Assembly (NCBI RefSeq): GCF_029227915.1
Contig: NC_079885.1
Coordinates: 26,351,001-26,415,000 of the forward strand
Source: Hydractinia symbiolongicarpus
Lineage: Eukaryota > Cnidaria > Hydrozoa > Anthoathecata > Hydractiniidae
DNA: 64,000 nt
Reading direction: 5' to 3'
The first letter of the stretch is position 1; each line of letters starts with the position of its first letter. The translations under genes were made by a program, and so were the position numbers. Shown here in pieces: positions 25,019-64,000 of this stretch. A model generated the notes under the pieces. The model was given only the letters and a program-made list of their open reading frames with translations, did not search any database and was not told the origin of the DNA.

Positions 25019-28000
25019 ATGAACATTATAATCTTCTTGGCTTTCTTTACTTTCGTTGGCTGTGTCGGTGAGTTTTTTATTGTTGTCATAGTCTTTGTCG
25101 TCATCGACGTCGTTGTCGTCATTGTTGTTGTCGTCATTGTTTCGTCGCTGTTGGCGGCGAAGGCTCTGTTGTCGTCGTTGTCGTATATTTATATGTTTTG
25201 TTTTTTAGAGTTTTATCCATATGGAGTCGCTTACAACGACACAGTTGGGGCTAGTTTCCACAGACAAATTGAATTTCACTTACAACAAGCTATGCCACTT
25301 TTTAAAGATCCAGCGAAAATACTTTTTGTAAGTTTCCAACTTCAGAAGTATAATTTTCTTATCATTTTTCAGTCAATTAGGACGTGTCTATGACGTTAGT
25401 TGATTCAGTTTGTCGAAAGTATTTTTGCGATGTAGATTTGAGATTTTTAAGACTTAACTGAAGTTATTTGCGGTACGATTTAACCAAAAATATTTCGACT
25501 GACTTAATGTAGTTTCAGAAGAACAAGAATTAATTTGAATAAGAAAATTACCTCAGGAACGAGATACAAGTGTATAGTAAAGAATTTTCGTAGAATCAGT
25601 AAATTTGTGCTCAGTAGATCGCATTTAATTCATGTTTTATGGCAAGCACAAGTATTGTACAAAACACGTGATCATAACACGCATAGAAGATTACAAATGA
25701 CAGCCAAATTTCAGTCCAATGAAAAGGACGTTTTAATATTTGAGGAATGTCTCTTTCTTAAATTAGCTAAATGGTATCACAAAACCAATACTCGTAAGAT
25801 AATAGGCTCTACTCCCTTATCCCCAGAGTTTTTTGCCACTGGGAAAACCACTGGAAACGAGCGTCGTAGATGCACAGACCAGGCAAAATAGTGTTTTTGG
25901 CGCGAAATTAAATACATTTAAAGTGCCTACATAGCTCTGCTACATTATTATTTTTATTGACATTTAACAGAGTTATTTTCTGTTTCTGTGCAGCTAGAAT
26001 TCCAAGGCTCGATATCTGTGAATTACTCCAACCCAGGCAAGCCACTTCGTTCCCAATACATTCGTTTGCTGCCGTATCAAACCGTTTTTGCCGCCACTGA
26101 GGGCGTGATTTATTATCGTGAAACTTTCGACGAAAAAATTCTGATAAGAGCTTCCGAAGATGTTGCTAAATACAGCAACGAAAATTTTACAGCAACACAA
26201 GCTGTTGTAATCACCTTCTACGGCCTAGGCTTCTACCAATCAATGAACACTTACCAAGTGGTTCTAGTAACAGACACTCTTATTACCTACGCCATTTTGA
26301 TGTACAAGCGTTTGGACGAGCCCGGTGCTGTTGTAGGATACAATGACAAGGTTTGCCACTTGGAATTATTTTCGTCCCTGATTTACAGTAAAAGTTTGCA
26401 ATTCACTTCGAATGTTGGTGAGCCAGGAAAACATGTTAAATTGTTGACTAACAGAAATAAATGCTCTTTGGATGGTATGTATAAAATACATAGACCTGCT
26501 AATTCGTTTACTCGTTTACTTGTTTACTCGTTAACTCATTATTCGTTTATTTGTTTACTTGTTTACTAGGTTATCTGTTTACTTGTTAACTCGTTAACTC
26601 ATATTCGTTGACTCGCTTACTTTTCACTTGTTTACTCGTTTACCCGTTTACTTGTTTACTCGTTAACTCGTTTATTCGTTTACTCGTTTACTCGTTTACT
26701 CGTGTACTCGTTTAATCGTTTATTCGTTTACTCGTTTACTCGTTTACTCGTGTACTCGTTTACTCGTGTACTCGTGTACTCGTTTACTCGTTTAATCGTT
26801 TACTCGTTTAATCGTTTACTCGTTTACTCGTTCATTTGTTAACACGTTGCTTTGTTTACTCGTTGATTTGTTTACTCGTTGAATTGTTTACTCGTCAATT
26901 TGTTTATTGAACGAATTTTTCTTTTAGTGTTTTACAGTCATGGCAAAAATCGCAAAATACTGCCAAAAGGCGACAAGATTCAAGCGAATTTTACGTTGAG
27001 CAAACCTATCCCGTTTCTAACAAAATCCTACGCAACTCTCTTTGTAAGTTAGTCTTTAATGTTTGCTTAATATCTCTTCCATTAAAATGAACCCCAGGGA
27101 AGAGTTCGTCATGAATAAATTTAAACTTATTATGTCAAGAAGGTATAACCTTTTTGACAAATTAGTTTAAACTCGTTCCCAGAAGTAGCTTTTCAGAAAA
27201 AAAAAGTCGAAAAAAATTATTCACTTTTTGCCGAATAACTTTTTGAATTTAGTCACTAGTAAAGAATAATTGCATAAAACTGATAAAAATTAGCAACAAG
27301 GAAGAAAAATCTGCAAACAGATGGTCGGAAAAAAGTCGGAGAAAAAGTTAGGTCGGAAAAAAAAAATGTCGCCACAAAAGCTTGGTCGGTAATAAAAAAG
27401 TCGGGAAAAATTTAGGCGGCAAAAAGTATTAGTCATCTAGCCAAAATTTAGTCATTTTTTGCCGACTTTTGTTTACCGATAAAGTAACACCTTTAGTTCT
27501 GGGAACATAACATCACTTTTTTAGATCAGTGTTGATGGGGCTATTGGTTTTGATGAAGCAATTTCAGTCTATGGTATCTTCGGCAACCAAAATCCAGTCC
27601 TGGCAGTTTATTCTATGGACTTTGACACAACAAGCGATGGAACGGTATACTACGAAGAAACATTTGATGAAGGAATACTCGAGAGAGTAACGAAAGACAT
27701 CCAAACATTTGAAGATAATAATTTCATTGCTGAGCGGGTAGTGATGATAACATATTACAACGTTCCATCACGACGCCATTTACTCCAGAAAAGTTATTTC
27801 CAGGCTATTCTAGTCACAAACGAAAATGATACGTACCTAATGGTGTCGTACCATAAACTGGAGACGCAGGCTAATTTTGTTGGCTACTTTCACAAGTGTA
27901 ACACGAATTATCTGGCAATGGGACCAGATACCAAGCGGCTAGCAGATTCCACTGTAACTGGTCTTACCGGACAATATATATTTCCAGTGTCTCCCATAAA

Positions 28001-31000
28001 TTGCACAAAAAGAGATTCTTGTAAGTACTTACGTTATCAGAAAAAATATTTTTTCACATGCAACTTAATTTGACGAATTGTTGGTTTTTTCTCGTCCGAC
28101 AAAAAGACTAAACGTATATTTTCATCGTTCAAGGTTAACTTCAAATGTCAGTCGTCGGTCAAAACGGATTACTTCCGTCAAAAATCTAGTTTGGTAAACC
28201 TTAGACCGACGAAAACTTCAGCCGACAGGTTTATTCGCACAGTCTCGTTCACTGAAAACATACACCGACAAACATTCTTATTTCAGCGAATCCTCTTGTC
28301 GAAAATATAATTGTACGATAAGGAATTTTGTTCCTATATTTCTTACCATTTAGTGTTTTATCCACACGGTGATGAACACGGAGACAAAGACATACATGGT
28401 GCTGTCATTGAATTCAAAGAAACTCTGCCATTTTTTAACTCAAAACAATTAAAAGTAAGTTGTTTATCGCGTTTAAATGGCGCATACTGGCTGGTTACAC
28501 ATCGCATATTTACTGTACTGAATTAAGGGTGGATTTATACTAGACGAAATAAACTTCTCTGAAGTTTTGCACACGCATGACAATGTCTTATCCTACTTCA
28601 ATTTTTGCGTTTCGCCGAAATCAACATTGCAAGTAAACTTCTATTACACTCGTTCTGTAGTCTTTTTTCTTTTTGAAATTTGTTGTTTTCGTCAAATTAC
28701 TGGATTTTACTTGTGACTGGTGCTAAAACATGAATGGTTTTTTGTTTTTGTTTATCAGACGTTTTTTTAACAGTACCATGTCAGCCTTGAAACAGTTGTC
28801 TATGTCAAAAAACTTTGCCATTTTTAACAGCACGAGTGAATGAAGTGCGTTACTCGGGGTTAAAGCAAACGTAAAGTAGTGGATTTGTTTAAACCAAGCT
28901 GTACGTTTGAACAACTTAGTTTAAACAAATTTAATATTTAATATTTGTGTTGCAATACCGGAGCTGAAAAAACGTCATTTTAAAATTCCAGCCAACGAAT
29001 TAACAGATAAGATTGATTAATTACGATATATCAATCAACTTTATCCCCAGGGTCTTTAACGTCTATGAAATCTGATAGGACGGCGTCTTATTAGCCCTGG
29101 TCTATTACGGAATTGTTTTGTTAGACTATCATAGGCATAGGTAATCCCTGGGAACGAGGTTGAAAAATAAATGTAAACATAGTGGACAGGTTTTTTCCAA
29201 TAAGAAACAACTTTGCAACTGTTTCTTCATCTACTTTTTTTATAACCTATTTTGTTCCTAAGGCTGACTTAAATGGAGAATTGTTTGGGGAAAAGTATTC
29301 CCTGGAGAACAGCGTCGTACCAACTTTAGCTATGTACCAAGGCCGAATGAATATACCCGCATCATCAACCATGAAATATCGGGTTACAACAGCCTCTTCC
29401 GTTTTATCACGAGCTAATGAAGATGTGCGGAAATTAAGTGGAGACAGTTTTACTGCCACTCAAGCAGCAGTCATTACATACGATAGAATGCTTCTCGAAG
29501 GATTGGAGTATGCATTTAACACGTTTCAAACCGTCCTAGTTGCGAACAACACAGCTATATACGCCATCTTGATTTACAAACAACTCGACGGTGTCAACTC
29601 TAAAATCGGATATAACACTCCTAACTGCAATTGGACGTTATATGAGTACAGTGGAGGAGAGAGCAGAAAAGCAGTCAGCACTTCGAATATCGGTGAGATA
29701 GGAAAGCATGTAATACAGCTAGAAGATAAATGTACTGTCGATGGTGAGTTGTATTCGCTCTCCTCCTCATTATCACAGTGTTGTGCCATATTTTAGCCTC
29801 TTTCAGTTGGAACACAGTCTATTATTTGCAGATTAAGTAGCGCACATAGGGTATAGAAGTTCTTAACCTCGTTGCAAGGCCTTATTTTCTCTTTTGCCAA
29901 TAAGACAATGTGAAACGTTCTAATAAGTAGTGGAAGAATCTCATTACCTTGCGGATTGGAACACTTTTTCTAAAGTCTTTGAAGGTATTTTAGGTTCATG
30001 TTCTATACTTTTTATTTCTGAAGTCCTCTATTCTTATGACGTTTGTTATTACTATTACGCAAAAACATGTATTTCTCCAGAATGCGTTTTTTACCTTAAC
30101 ACTTTTGATCAGAAAAAGGAAAGAAACTGTCTACTAGCGCCATATTCGGCAGGGAAAAGTGTTGTTTCATAGGTGAAACAATAGACGTGGAAAATCACAT
30201 GTTTTGCCAGAGCAAATTCATCTATTTTCACAAGCAAATTTTTAGCCAGCATTGTGTTTTTACTCATTTACCAATTCTTGCGTTTCTTTTTTTATTTCAA
30301 GTACTATATCCCTATGGTAGCCATCATGGCGATCACATGACGAAATCCAGTGAAACAATACCGTTCACTTTGACTGAAAACATGTTTTTGTTTGGAAAAA
30401 TGAGAAAAGAACTTTTTGTAAGTAGGAGTTTTTACTTGCTTTCTTTCACGCTCAGTTTTTGTTGTATAGACGAACGAATGAAGGAACCAACAACTAATAA
30501 GACAAACCAACAAATATAAGGAAAACAATTAGAATTAAAAAAATGTTTAGATATACAGCAAAGGATTCGTCTCGTTTACTTCAAACATCAATGATACAGA
30601 GTTGTGGCTACCATATCCACAGTCTGTAATTGCTGTGTATGCAAGCCATAAACTAAACATCGCAATGGGTGGAACAATATATTTTCGTCAAACGGAAGAT
30701 CCTGATGTATTATCAAAAGCGAGCGCAGATGTACAAGCCTACTCTGCTGCATCAAGTTTCACCGCAGTGAAAGCATTGGTCGTGACTTTTGAGGATATTT
30801 CAAATACACACGGGAACGATACGAATACATTCCAGGTGATCATTGCATCTTCAAACAATGAGACATATTTACTGTTCAACTATGTCAAATTGGAAAGTTA
30901 CGGTGGAATTGCTGGGTATACATATGCAGGTTGCAGTTGGTCAAAGCTGGGAGAAGAAGCTAGAATCCACTTGATTACATCACTCAATACAGTTGGAATC

Positions 31001-34000
31001 AACGGAAGAATGGTACGGAAGGTGATTACGACTTCATGTATGCCAACAGGTAAAATAAAAATATAAGATTGTAAAAGTTAAAAAACATTTCGCACTTAGT
31101 ATAATCCCTGATAACTCGAATCCCTGATAACTCGAATCCCCGATGACACGAATCCCCGATAACTCGAATCCCTGATAACTCGAATCCCCGCTAACTCGAA
31201 TCCCTGATAACTCGAATCTCTGGTAACTCCCTTTAGCAACTCGGACGTTATATATTGTGCTTTTTAATACCATTTTCGTTATTTAGCATTTTATCCTTAT
31301 GGAAAATATTACGGAGATATTGTGAGGAGTTCCAGCAGCTCAAAATACCAGACGGTGAACCTTGACAAAGAAATACCATTCTTTAAAGAAAAAACCAACA
31401 AGTTTTATGTAAGATGTTCTTTCTATTTTCAGAAGAGCACATTTTTTTCGATCAATGCACAGCTTCAACTTTGTCTCCAGGAATTCTTGCCTTTCTGAGG
31501 AAGCGGATAATTACAAACAGCTTTATAAATAGTTTCAACAACTTCGTGTTAGCTGAATTTAGTTTATCTTGTTAGCGTTTGTGGAATTCACCATTGGCAT
31601 CAAGATATAACAACCATATATTAAATTTAGAGAAGACAGTGAAGATTTTTTATAAAAAAAAAATTTTAGCTATTGACATTGGCAGATTTCATATTTTTCT
31701 GCTCGATAGTGTCTTTCTTTTACTAGAAAATATTTTTATGGGCGGATCTCCTTAACATCGCGAAATTAAATGAGTGCCCCCCTCTTTGGGCGGTTATTTA
31801 AATGCGCTATCTGTTTTCAGGAATTAGGTTCTATATGTTAATCTCCGTTGTCTGTTTTATTGCGTGTTGGTAGTCTCGCTACGGACACAAGAGAATGCAA
31901 ACGGGGTAATCGATGAGCCAAAAATGGTAGCTGCGAGCAACGATAGGCGAATTTCCGTAGCTTTTTCCACAGGCTAACGACTAATTTATCTTTTCATTAA
32001 AGGTGGTAATCAATGGTTACATAACAAGAGAGTATACAACAAGCACAAGTTTAAATACTTTAAGGCGCAAAAATATCGTCATAATCTTTCTCAAATCCTG
32101 CTATCTTGGAAAGACTGGATCCTTATTCATGAGAGAAACGAGTGATCCTTATGTTTTAGCGAGAGCAACTGAAGATATTAAAAAATCAAAACTAGACGTT
32201 TCATTCGAAGCAAATTATGCGTACATTGCAACCACTGTGGACATTTCTTGCAGTCGCTACAAAGCTACGTATCAACTCATACTTGCGACGGACGGAAACG
32301 AAACATACGCAATCAAGAATTACGTCAATGTCGGATTCTCGGGATATGTCGGGCACGTGGAACCTGATTGTAAGCAAGACACGTTTGCTTCTGCATCTGG
32401 GTTTACTCTGATGACAACGTCAAACACAGGGGTTCCAGGACAACACGTGACTAGATTAACTGACTTGTTGTGCGGAGGTATGGAATTTAAGTTTTTATTT
32501 ATCATGTTTGAGTTTGAAGCCAGAACCAAATGTATTGATGTCTCAAAGCATTGCTAATAGTTTTCTACAACAACACTACAACGGCTACAAACGACGATAA
32601 ATTATCAAATAGTGTTGTTTTTAGTAAACGGCTATTTACCGTCCTGCATTTAGTTAACGTTCAAATCTTTTTAGCGACAACGCCGTCTCCTCCCACAACA
32701 ACTACGCCTGCCGTAATTGATACAACAATTCAGCCGGCAACCGATTTACCAACCAGTCCTACCGAAGATACGACCACCACAACAAAGACAACGACGACGT
32801 CAGCCACGACAACAAAAACGACATCGAAAGCGGCTACATTAAACCCAGTAATAACAGTAAAACCTGTCACAGAGGAAGCAACCACACCGGCAGCCGACTC
32901 GGGTAAGCATAAAGTTCTTCATCAACATGAGATGTCTTTTTTTTATGGGGTTTGTGCAATTTTTGTAACAGTCTCATTCGCAGTGCGAGTTCTTGTCCAA
33001 CAATTTTGTTTTTTGAGATTAATTTTCGCAAATACTAATTTCTGAAAAAAAGTTGAATTTCGTAAAATTATATTCGTAAAACTACTTTCCACGAACAGCC
33101 AACAACATTAAAAAAATAAAATATACCTTACCAAACTTTGTCGGTCTCACGAGTGACATTTTCAGGAGGAGAAAAATAGAGTCGGCAAGGCTTGAGTAAA
33201 TGAGGCAACCAACCATCATTGGTTCGTTAGTTGGTTTGCCACTGAAGTTTAATCTGAAATATTGAACAAGCACAAAAATTCACGTGAAATCGTGCGTTTT
33301 TGAACACAAGTAATTTATAAATTTCACTGCGTCGCCTTGCTTCGTGTTTGAGTAAAACCACCTAATCTTGTAGAAAAATCAGGCTAATTTTAGAGAAACT
33401 TACCTGACGGAGTGTCCAAGTCACTAGACTGTGAGCCTATTTCAAAAAGGTAACCAAGATGACCCGCTATGGGAGTTACCAGGGTTAATGCTCGCCTAAA
33501 CCTTTTGATATATAATTTCAAAAGTCTACATCACACTCTTACAAAAAAGGGTTAATGCTCGCCTAAACCCTTTGATATATAATCACAAAAGTCTACATCA
33601 CACTCTTACAAAAAAGGGTTAATGCTCGCCTAAACCCTTTGATATATAATCACAAAAGTCTACATCACACTCTCACAAAAAAGGGTTAATGCTCGCCTAA
33701 ACCCTTTGATATATAATCACAAAAGTCTACATCACACTCTTACAAAAAAGGGTTAATGCTCGCCTAAACCCTTTGATATATAATCACAAAAGTCTACATC
33801 ACACTCTTACAAAAAAGGGTTAATGCTCGCCTAAACCCTTTGATATATAATCACAAAAGTCTACATCACACTCTCACAAAAAAGGGTTAATGCTCGCCTA
33901 AACCCTTTGATATATAATCACAAAAGTCTACATCACACTCTTACAAAAAAGGGTTAATGCTCGCCTAAACCCTTTGATATATAATCACAAAAGTCTACAT

Positions 34001-34584
34001 CACACTCTTACAAAAAAGGGTTAATGCTCGCCTAAACCCTTTGATATATAATTTCAAAAGTCTACATCACACTCTTACAAAAAAGGGTTAATGCTCGCCT
34101 AAACCCTTTGATATATAATCACAAAAGTCTACATCACACTCTTACAAAAAAGGGTTAATGCTCGCCTAAACCCTTTGATATATAATCACAAAAGTCTACA
34201 TCACACTCTTACAAAAAAGGGTTAATGCTCGCCTAAACCCTTTGATATATAATTTCAAAAGTCTACATCACACTCTTACAAAAAAGGGTTAATGCTCGCC
34301 TAAACCCTTTGATATATAATCACAAAAGTCTACATCACACTTAAAATCTCCCCTTAAAATTTTTCTTATTAGAAGAATCAAAGCAGGACAAAGCAGTTAT
34401 TGGAGGCTCCATCGCAGGAGCATTCCTTGCTGTTATTATTATTGTTGCTGCTGTCATACTTTTGAAACGAAAAAGTGGAAGTAATGGGGAAAGAAAAGTG
34501 GAAAAGAACAACAACGATGAAGAGCCAGTGGTTTTTCATAACAAAGCGTATGAAGCCAGTGAACTCGAGAAGAATGGAAAATAA
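25019..34584 (+). CDS. Five-NIDO-domain type I membrane protein with mucin-like stalk
   Basis: Complete 13-exon model: 25019-25067, 25209-25327, 25994-26474, 26928-27043, 27525-28020, 28354-28454, 29263-29743, 30302-30417, 30551-31049, 31287-31408, 32003-32477, 32675-32902, 34373-34584. It totals 3495 nt, 1164 residues. Residues 1-16 are a signal peptide. NIDO domains lie at about 17-216, 217-420, 421-614, 615-819 and 820-1018. Each opens with a (F/L)YP(Y/H)G-type strand, contains GTIYFRQT-like and FTAxxAxVxT-like strands and ends TSNxGxPGxHV followed by a Cys. Residues 1019-1094 are Thr-rich (probable O-glycosylation). The membrane span is about 1102-1125, followed by KRK and a 37-residue tail. 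NIDO domains occur in nidogen, alpha-tectorin, SNED1 and MUC4. Five in tandem with no EGF, vWD or AMOP module visible is unusual. A role in adhesion or extracellular matrix contact is inferred. Confidence 0.9.
25083..25190 (+). repeat. GTC/GTT-rich trinucleotide tract in NIDO gene intron 1
   Basis: Low-complexity GTCGTTGTCGTC-type sequence in the 141-nt intron between the signal-peptide exon and the first NIDO exon. The intron length is a multiple of three and it has no in-frame stop, so retention would insert a Val/Ile-rich hydrophobic stretch. The donor (gtgagt) and acceptor (ttttttag) are good, so splicing is expected. Confidence 0.7.
26500..26905 (+). repeat. 8-bp minisatellite (TTTACTCG type) in NIDO gene intron 3
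   Basis: About 400 bp of GTTTACTC units with variants (GTTAACTC, GTGTACTC, GTTTAATC, GTTGATTT). It fills nearly the whole intron between the NIDO1 and NIDO2 exons and ends about 20 bp before the acceptor at 26926-26927. Confidence 0.9.
31095..31225 (+). repeat. 16-bp minisatellite in NIDO gene intron 9
   Basis: About eight units of GATAACTCGAATCCCT with single-base variants (ccccgatgacacg, ccgctaactcg), between the NIDO4 and NIDO5 exons. Confidence 0.9.
33482..34344 (+). repeat. 67-bp satellite array, 13 copies, with 3-unit periodicity
   Basis: Units of exactly 67 bp start with GGGTTAATGCTCGCCTAAAC at 33482 and then every 67 bp to 34286. Copies are almost identical. Variants are 'aatttcaaaag' versus 'aatcacaaaag' and 'ctctcac' versus 'ctcttac'. 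The unit holds GGGTTAA and TAAACCC as an imperfect inverted pair. The array lies in intron 12 of the NIDO gene, between the mucin exon and the membrane exon. The last copy is truncated 28 bp before the final acceptor. Confidence 0.97.
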
Positions 34585-34623
34585 TTATGGCTACTCTAAA
34601 CATAAAAACACGTGCACGTAAAG

Positions 34624-34629
34624 AATAAA
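34624..34629 (+). other. Candidate polyadenylation signal (NIDO gene)
   Basis: AATAAA 40 nt after the stop codon. A second AATAAA lies at 34702-34707. Either would give a very short 3' UTR. Confidence 0.5.
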
Positions 34630-36737
34630 GCCCGAAATTCTGGCAAGAAGATGGTAGCAGGTTTTTTCTCTTCATCCACGTCTATTGTGTTAAGTTGGAG
34701 GAATAAATACATGGAAAGAAATACATAAATCAATATTTGTTTCTCCAAGGTGTTATCAACATTCAAGTAAAAGTCGATGAACAATTTATAGCTTTGAGAA
34801 ATCTTATGTTATGTTATAAATTTCACTAAAAAGTTGTAACTCCAAAAATTTCTGTACAAAGATGCACAATTTTATGTTTCGTCACACAAACTTGCCTTAA
34901 TCGTACTCATTTTTGCGCGTACTAATTACTAAGAAGGTTGGTTATCGCACAAAATACACCTTTTCCGAATTTTGTAAATTATAATAATTATGAAGTCATC
35001 TAAAATTTTTGATAATGGTTCTGTGCTCTTCAAATAAGGATATCGGGATAGAATATTAAATTATCATGACAAAAAGAAATTTTCAGAGCAATATAATATT
35101 CTGGTTGGAATTTTTCAGATTTAAAGAAAGTACTTTGAAAACGAGGCTATTCTTAGAAAGCTTGGCTATATCATAGAGAAAATAATATCTTTATGGCTAT
35201 ATGAAAGTTTAACCGTAACTTTCAGTACGGAATTGAGGCACTTAACACACAAAAATATTTACAAAATTAGGTAATTTGTTTTACCTTTTGCTAAAGAACT
35301 TAGAGATAAGAATCATTTTTAGTATCGACCTCTTTATTAAGTTTGGCATAATTAGGAACTTCGGGAAAGGTCTATTTGGTAAATTACAGTTTGTGCGAAA
35401 ATTACGGATGCACAAACGCATCTGCACTTTTTTTTGCATAAGAATAATTATTTTGTGTCAAGTCATATTGTTTTTAATGATCACGTTCACTTTCATTCAA
35501 TTTGAGTCCTAACCATAAAAGTATCCTCGTGGAATTAGAATTTGAATATCTTCCGACGTTTTTTATAAGAACTTCTGAATTTCAGCTGGATGTGATCATT
35601 TTTTACACTTTTTCCGTCTTAAATGTTATTTGTGTTTTTCTGAAAAAGTTTTGAATTCGAATTTTAGCAAGAAATGGGAAAAATATGATCAAATTTACGG
35701 TTGGCGATTTTACCATTGAAAATAAATAAATAAATAAATAAAGTTATCTTATTGTAAAAACACGTTTATTAGGAAAAAAGAATATTTAAAATGAATCTAT
35801 AAAAGAAATTCAGGTTGAGTACGATTTTGTTCTTAATTTTTAATAATCCCAGCCTCTCATCGTTGTCATATATGAGGGTTGTAAGGGGGAAGGGAGGGGG
35901 GTCTCCCTACCGTGTTCCTCCATAGCTACAAGGGTACTGTTAGATGCTGGAATTAAGCTTTCCAACAGTAGTTGAGTTCTTTCGTTAAAAATTCGGAATT
36001 TAAAAAAACGCATTAAGATTTCAAAAATTCTGGTGCATGAAAGCGTTGCCTATTAATGACGTGACGACATATTTAACGACATGCTTAAAACCACCAAAGC
36101 AAACCCTGTATAATGCGAAATGGAATGTATCCTGATCTAGCAATCAAGTATTTATGTTTGTGATATATTTTCCCTGTTTTTCAAGATTCTAATCTGATAC
36201 ATGGAATCGGATTTTTCAAGATTTTGTTATTACTTGATGACTTCACACCAAAAACGCTGACGTCAGCAAAAAACATGCGATTTAGTTTCTTCTGTCTCAT
36301 ACTACAAGTTTATCAGAGGTGTCATTTAAGGACTTTTAGACAGCGGTCACTTTATGTTTCCTTATGCCTGCAAGCACCCATACCAGATAATGGTTTTTGA
36401 TACCTATAACGATTCTCACATAAAAGGTCCCAGGCTATGGGGTATGATGGCTGCTTCGCTGTTGAAAAACGCTGTTGAGAAACCCAAAACATGTCAATAG
36501 AAATCGTCAGTAAAAGAAAAATTTGAACACATAAAAACATAAATTATTTCTTAACATAAAAGAAAGTTTAATATTTCACAAAACCTTAATTTTTTTATTT
36601 ATAAGAAAATAAATAGTATATATTAAAAATTAAAACTTTCTTTATATCGCATGTTCGCAAAACGTAAACACTTTGGAAATGTCGAGTAAAAGCTTGGTAA
36701 CAAAAATAGTTATATCCAGTAAAATAAACGACAAATA

Positions 36738-36743
36738 TTTATT
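36738..36743 (-). other. Candidate polyadenylation signal (HYDIN)
   Basis: TTTATT on the plus strand, so AATAAA on the coding strand, about 43 nt downstream of the HYDIN stop codon at 36788-36786. Confidence 0.5.
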
Positions 36744-36785
36744 ACATTTTTAATATGAACATCTAGTTGAAACAAAATTTAAAAA

Positions 36786-63751
<26,966 letters not shown>

Positions 63752-64000
63752 CTGAAGAAACAAATAAAAATATTAGGCAGCTGCAAATTGAATTTTTTTA
63801 ATTAGTCTTTTCCTGCAAGAACGAAGCTACTACTAGGCAGGGACTGAACTGTTATAATGTCAACAAAACATGTAAAACTATCATTAATAATTTTACCACT
63901 AGCACAAACTTAGTGGTGACACAAAAAAATTTAAACATGAGTGTTTCTTTAAACAATCTGTTGGTTAAAGGCTGGTTCACAATTGCGACGTAAACACAAG
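63752..64000 (-). other. HYDIN intron at the window edge
   Basis: 249 nt upstream of the acceptor (gtttcttcag) of exon 63751-63600. No exon was recognised before the window ends, so the N-terminal HYDIN exons lie further right. Confidence 0.7.

Larger units (their letters stand above)
34585..36785. other. Intergenic region between convergent genes
   Basis: 2.2 kb between the NIDO gene stop and the HYDIN stop. It contains poly(A) signals of both genes at its edges, a short (AAAT)n run near 35724-35741 and a G-rich patch near 35885-35902. No exon-like open frame with family resemblance was found. Confidence 0.6.

Noticed and set aside
25068-25208. Coding continuation of the NIDO signal exon into Val/Ile-rich sequence
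   Set aside because: The frame is open, but it has a gtgagt donor and ttttttag acceptor, and the other NIDO N-terminal exons start in the same phase; treated as intron.
27180-27480. Repeated 'gtcggaaaaa' text suggesting an element
   Set aside because: Units are irregular with no definable ends; low-complexity intron sequence.
29998-30120. Possible decayed extra NIDO first exon (VLYSYD after an AG)
   Set aside because: Only the first six residues resemble the domain start; there is no matching second strand and no donor in the right phase. Chance is likely.
33482-34344. Regular repeats resembling a CRISPR array
   Set aside because: Units are contiguous with no unique spacers, in an intron of an animal gene; it is a tandem satellite.

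Overview
The window is AT-rich, intron-rich animal nuclear DNA. No bacterial, organellar or tRNA/rRNA genes were seen. All coding evidence is spliced: exons were called where an open frame is bounded by GT/AG sites, keeps phase with its neighbours and resembles a known family. The host is probably a cnidarian or another early-branching animal. That is an inference from transposon-derived peptides, a short-peptide precursor with a Gly-Arg end and multi-NIDO surface proteins; no marker gene fixes the species. Layout: (1) 1-15437, + strand, the 3' part of a GSE1-like chromatin corepressor gene (16 exons, 927 codons in the window; its 5' end lies outside). (2) 16.0-21.1 kb, a transposon graveyard with a TIR element of 1641 bp flanked by a 4-bp duplication, decayed transposase fragments, direct repeats and a strong hairpin. 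(3) 21492-23303, - strand, an apparently undescribed 3-exon gene for a 163-residue secreted precursor: signal peptide, very acidic Asp/Asn/Gly pro-region, and a separate last exon encoding a cationic, two-cysteine peptide ending in Gly-Arg. (4) 25019-34584, + strand, a complete 13-exon gene for a 1164-residue type I membrane protein with five tandem NIDO domains, a Thr-rich mucin-like stalk, one membrane span and a short tail. (5) 36786-63751 and beyond the right edge, - strand, the 3' two thirds of the axonemal gene HYDIN: 47 exons, 3428 residues, including the embedded P-loop segment and a predicted 22-nt microexon. Gene relations: the peptide gene and the NIDO gene are head to head across 1.7 kb, and both products enter the secretory pathway. 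The NIDO gene and HYDIN are convergent. GSE1 (nuclear), the peptide (secreted), the NIDO protein (surface) and HYDIN (cilium) share no obvious pathway. Introns carry many minisatellites, foldback elements and one LINE 3' end. The strongest candidate for new biology is the hidden peptide precursor, because its functional end appears only after splicing to a short third exon.
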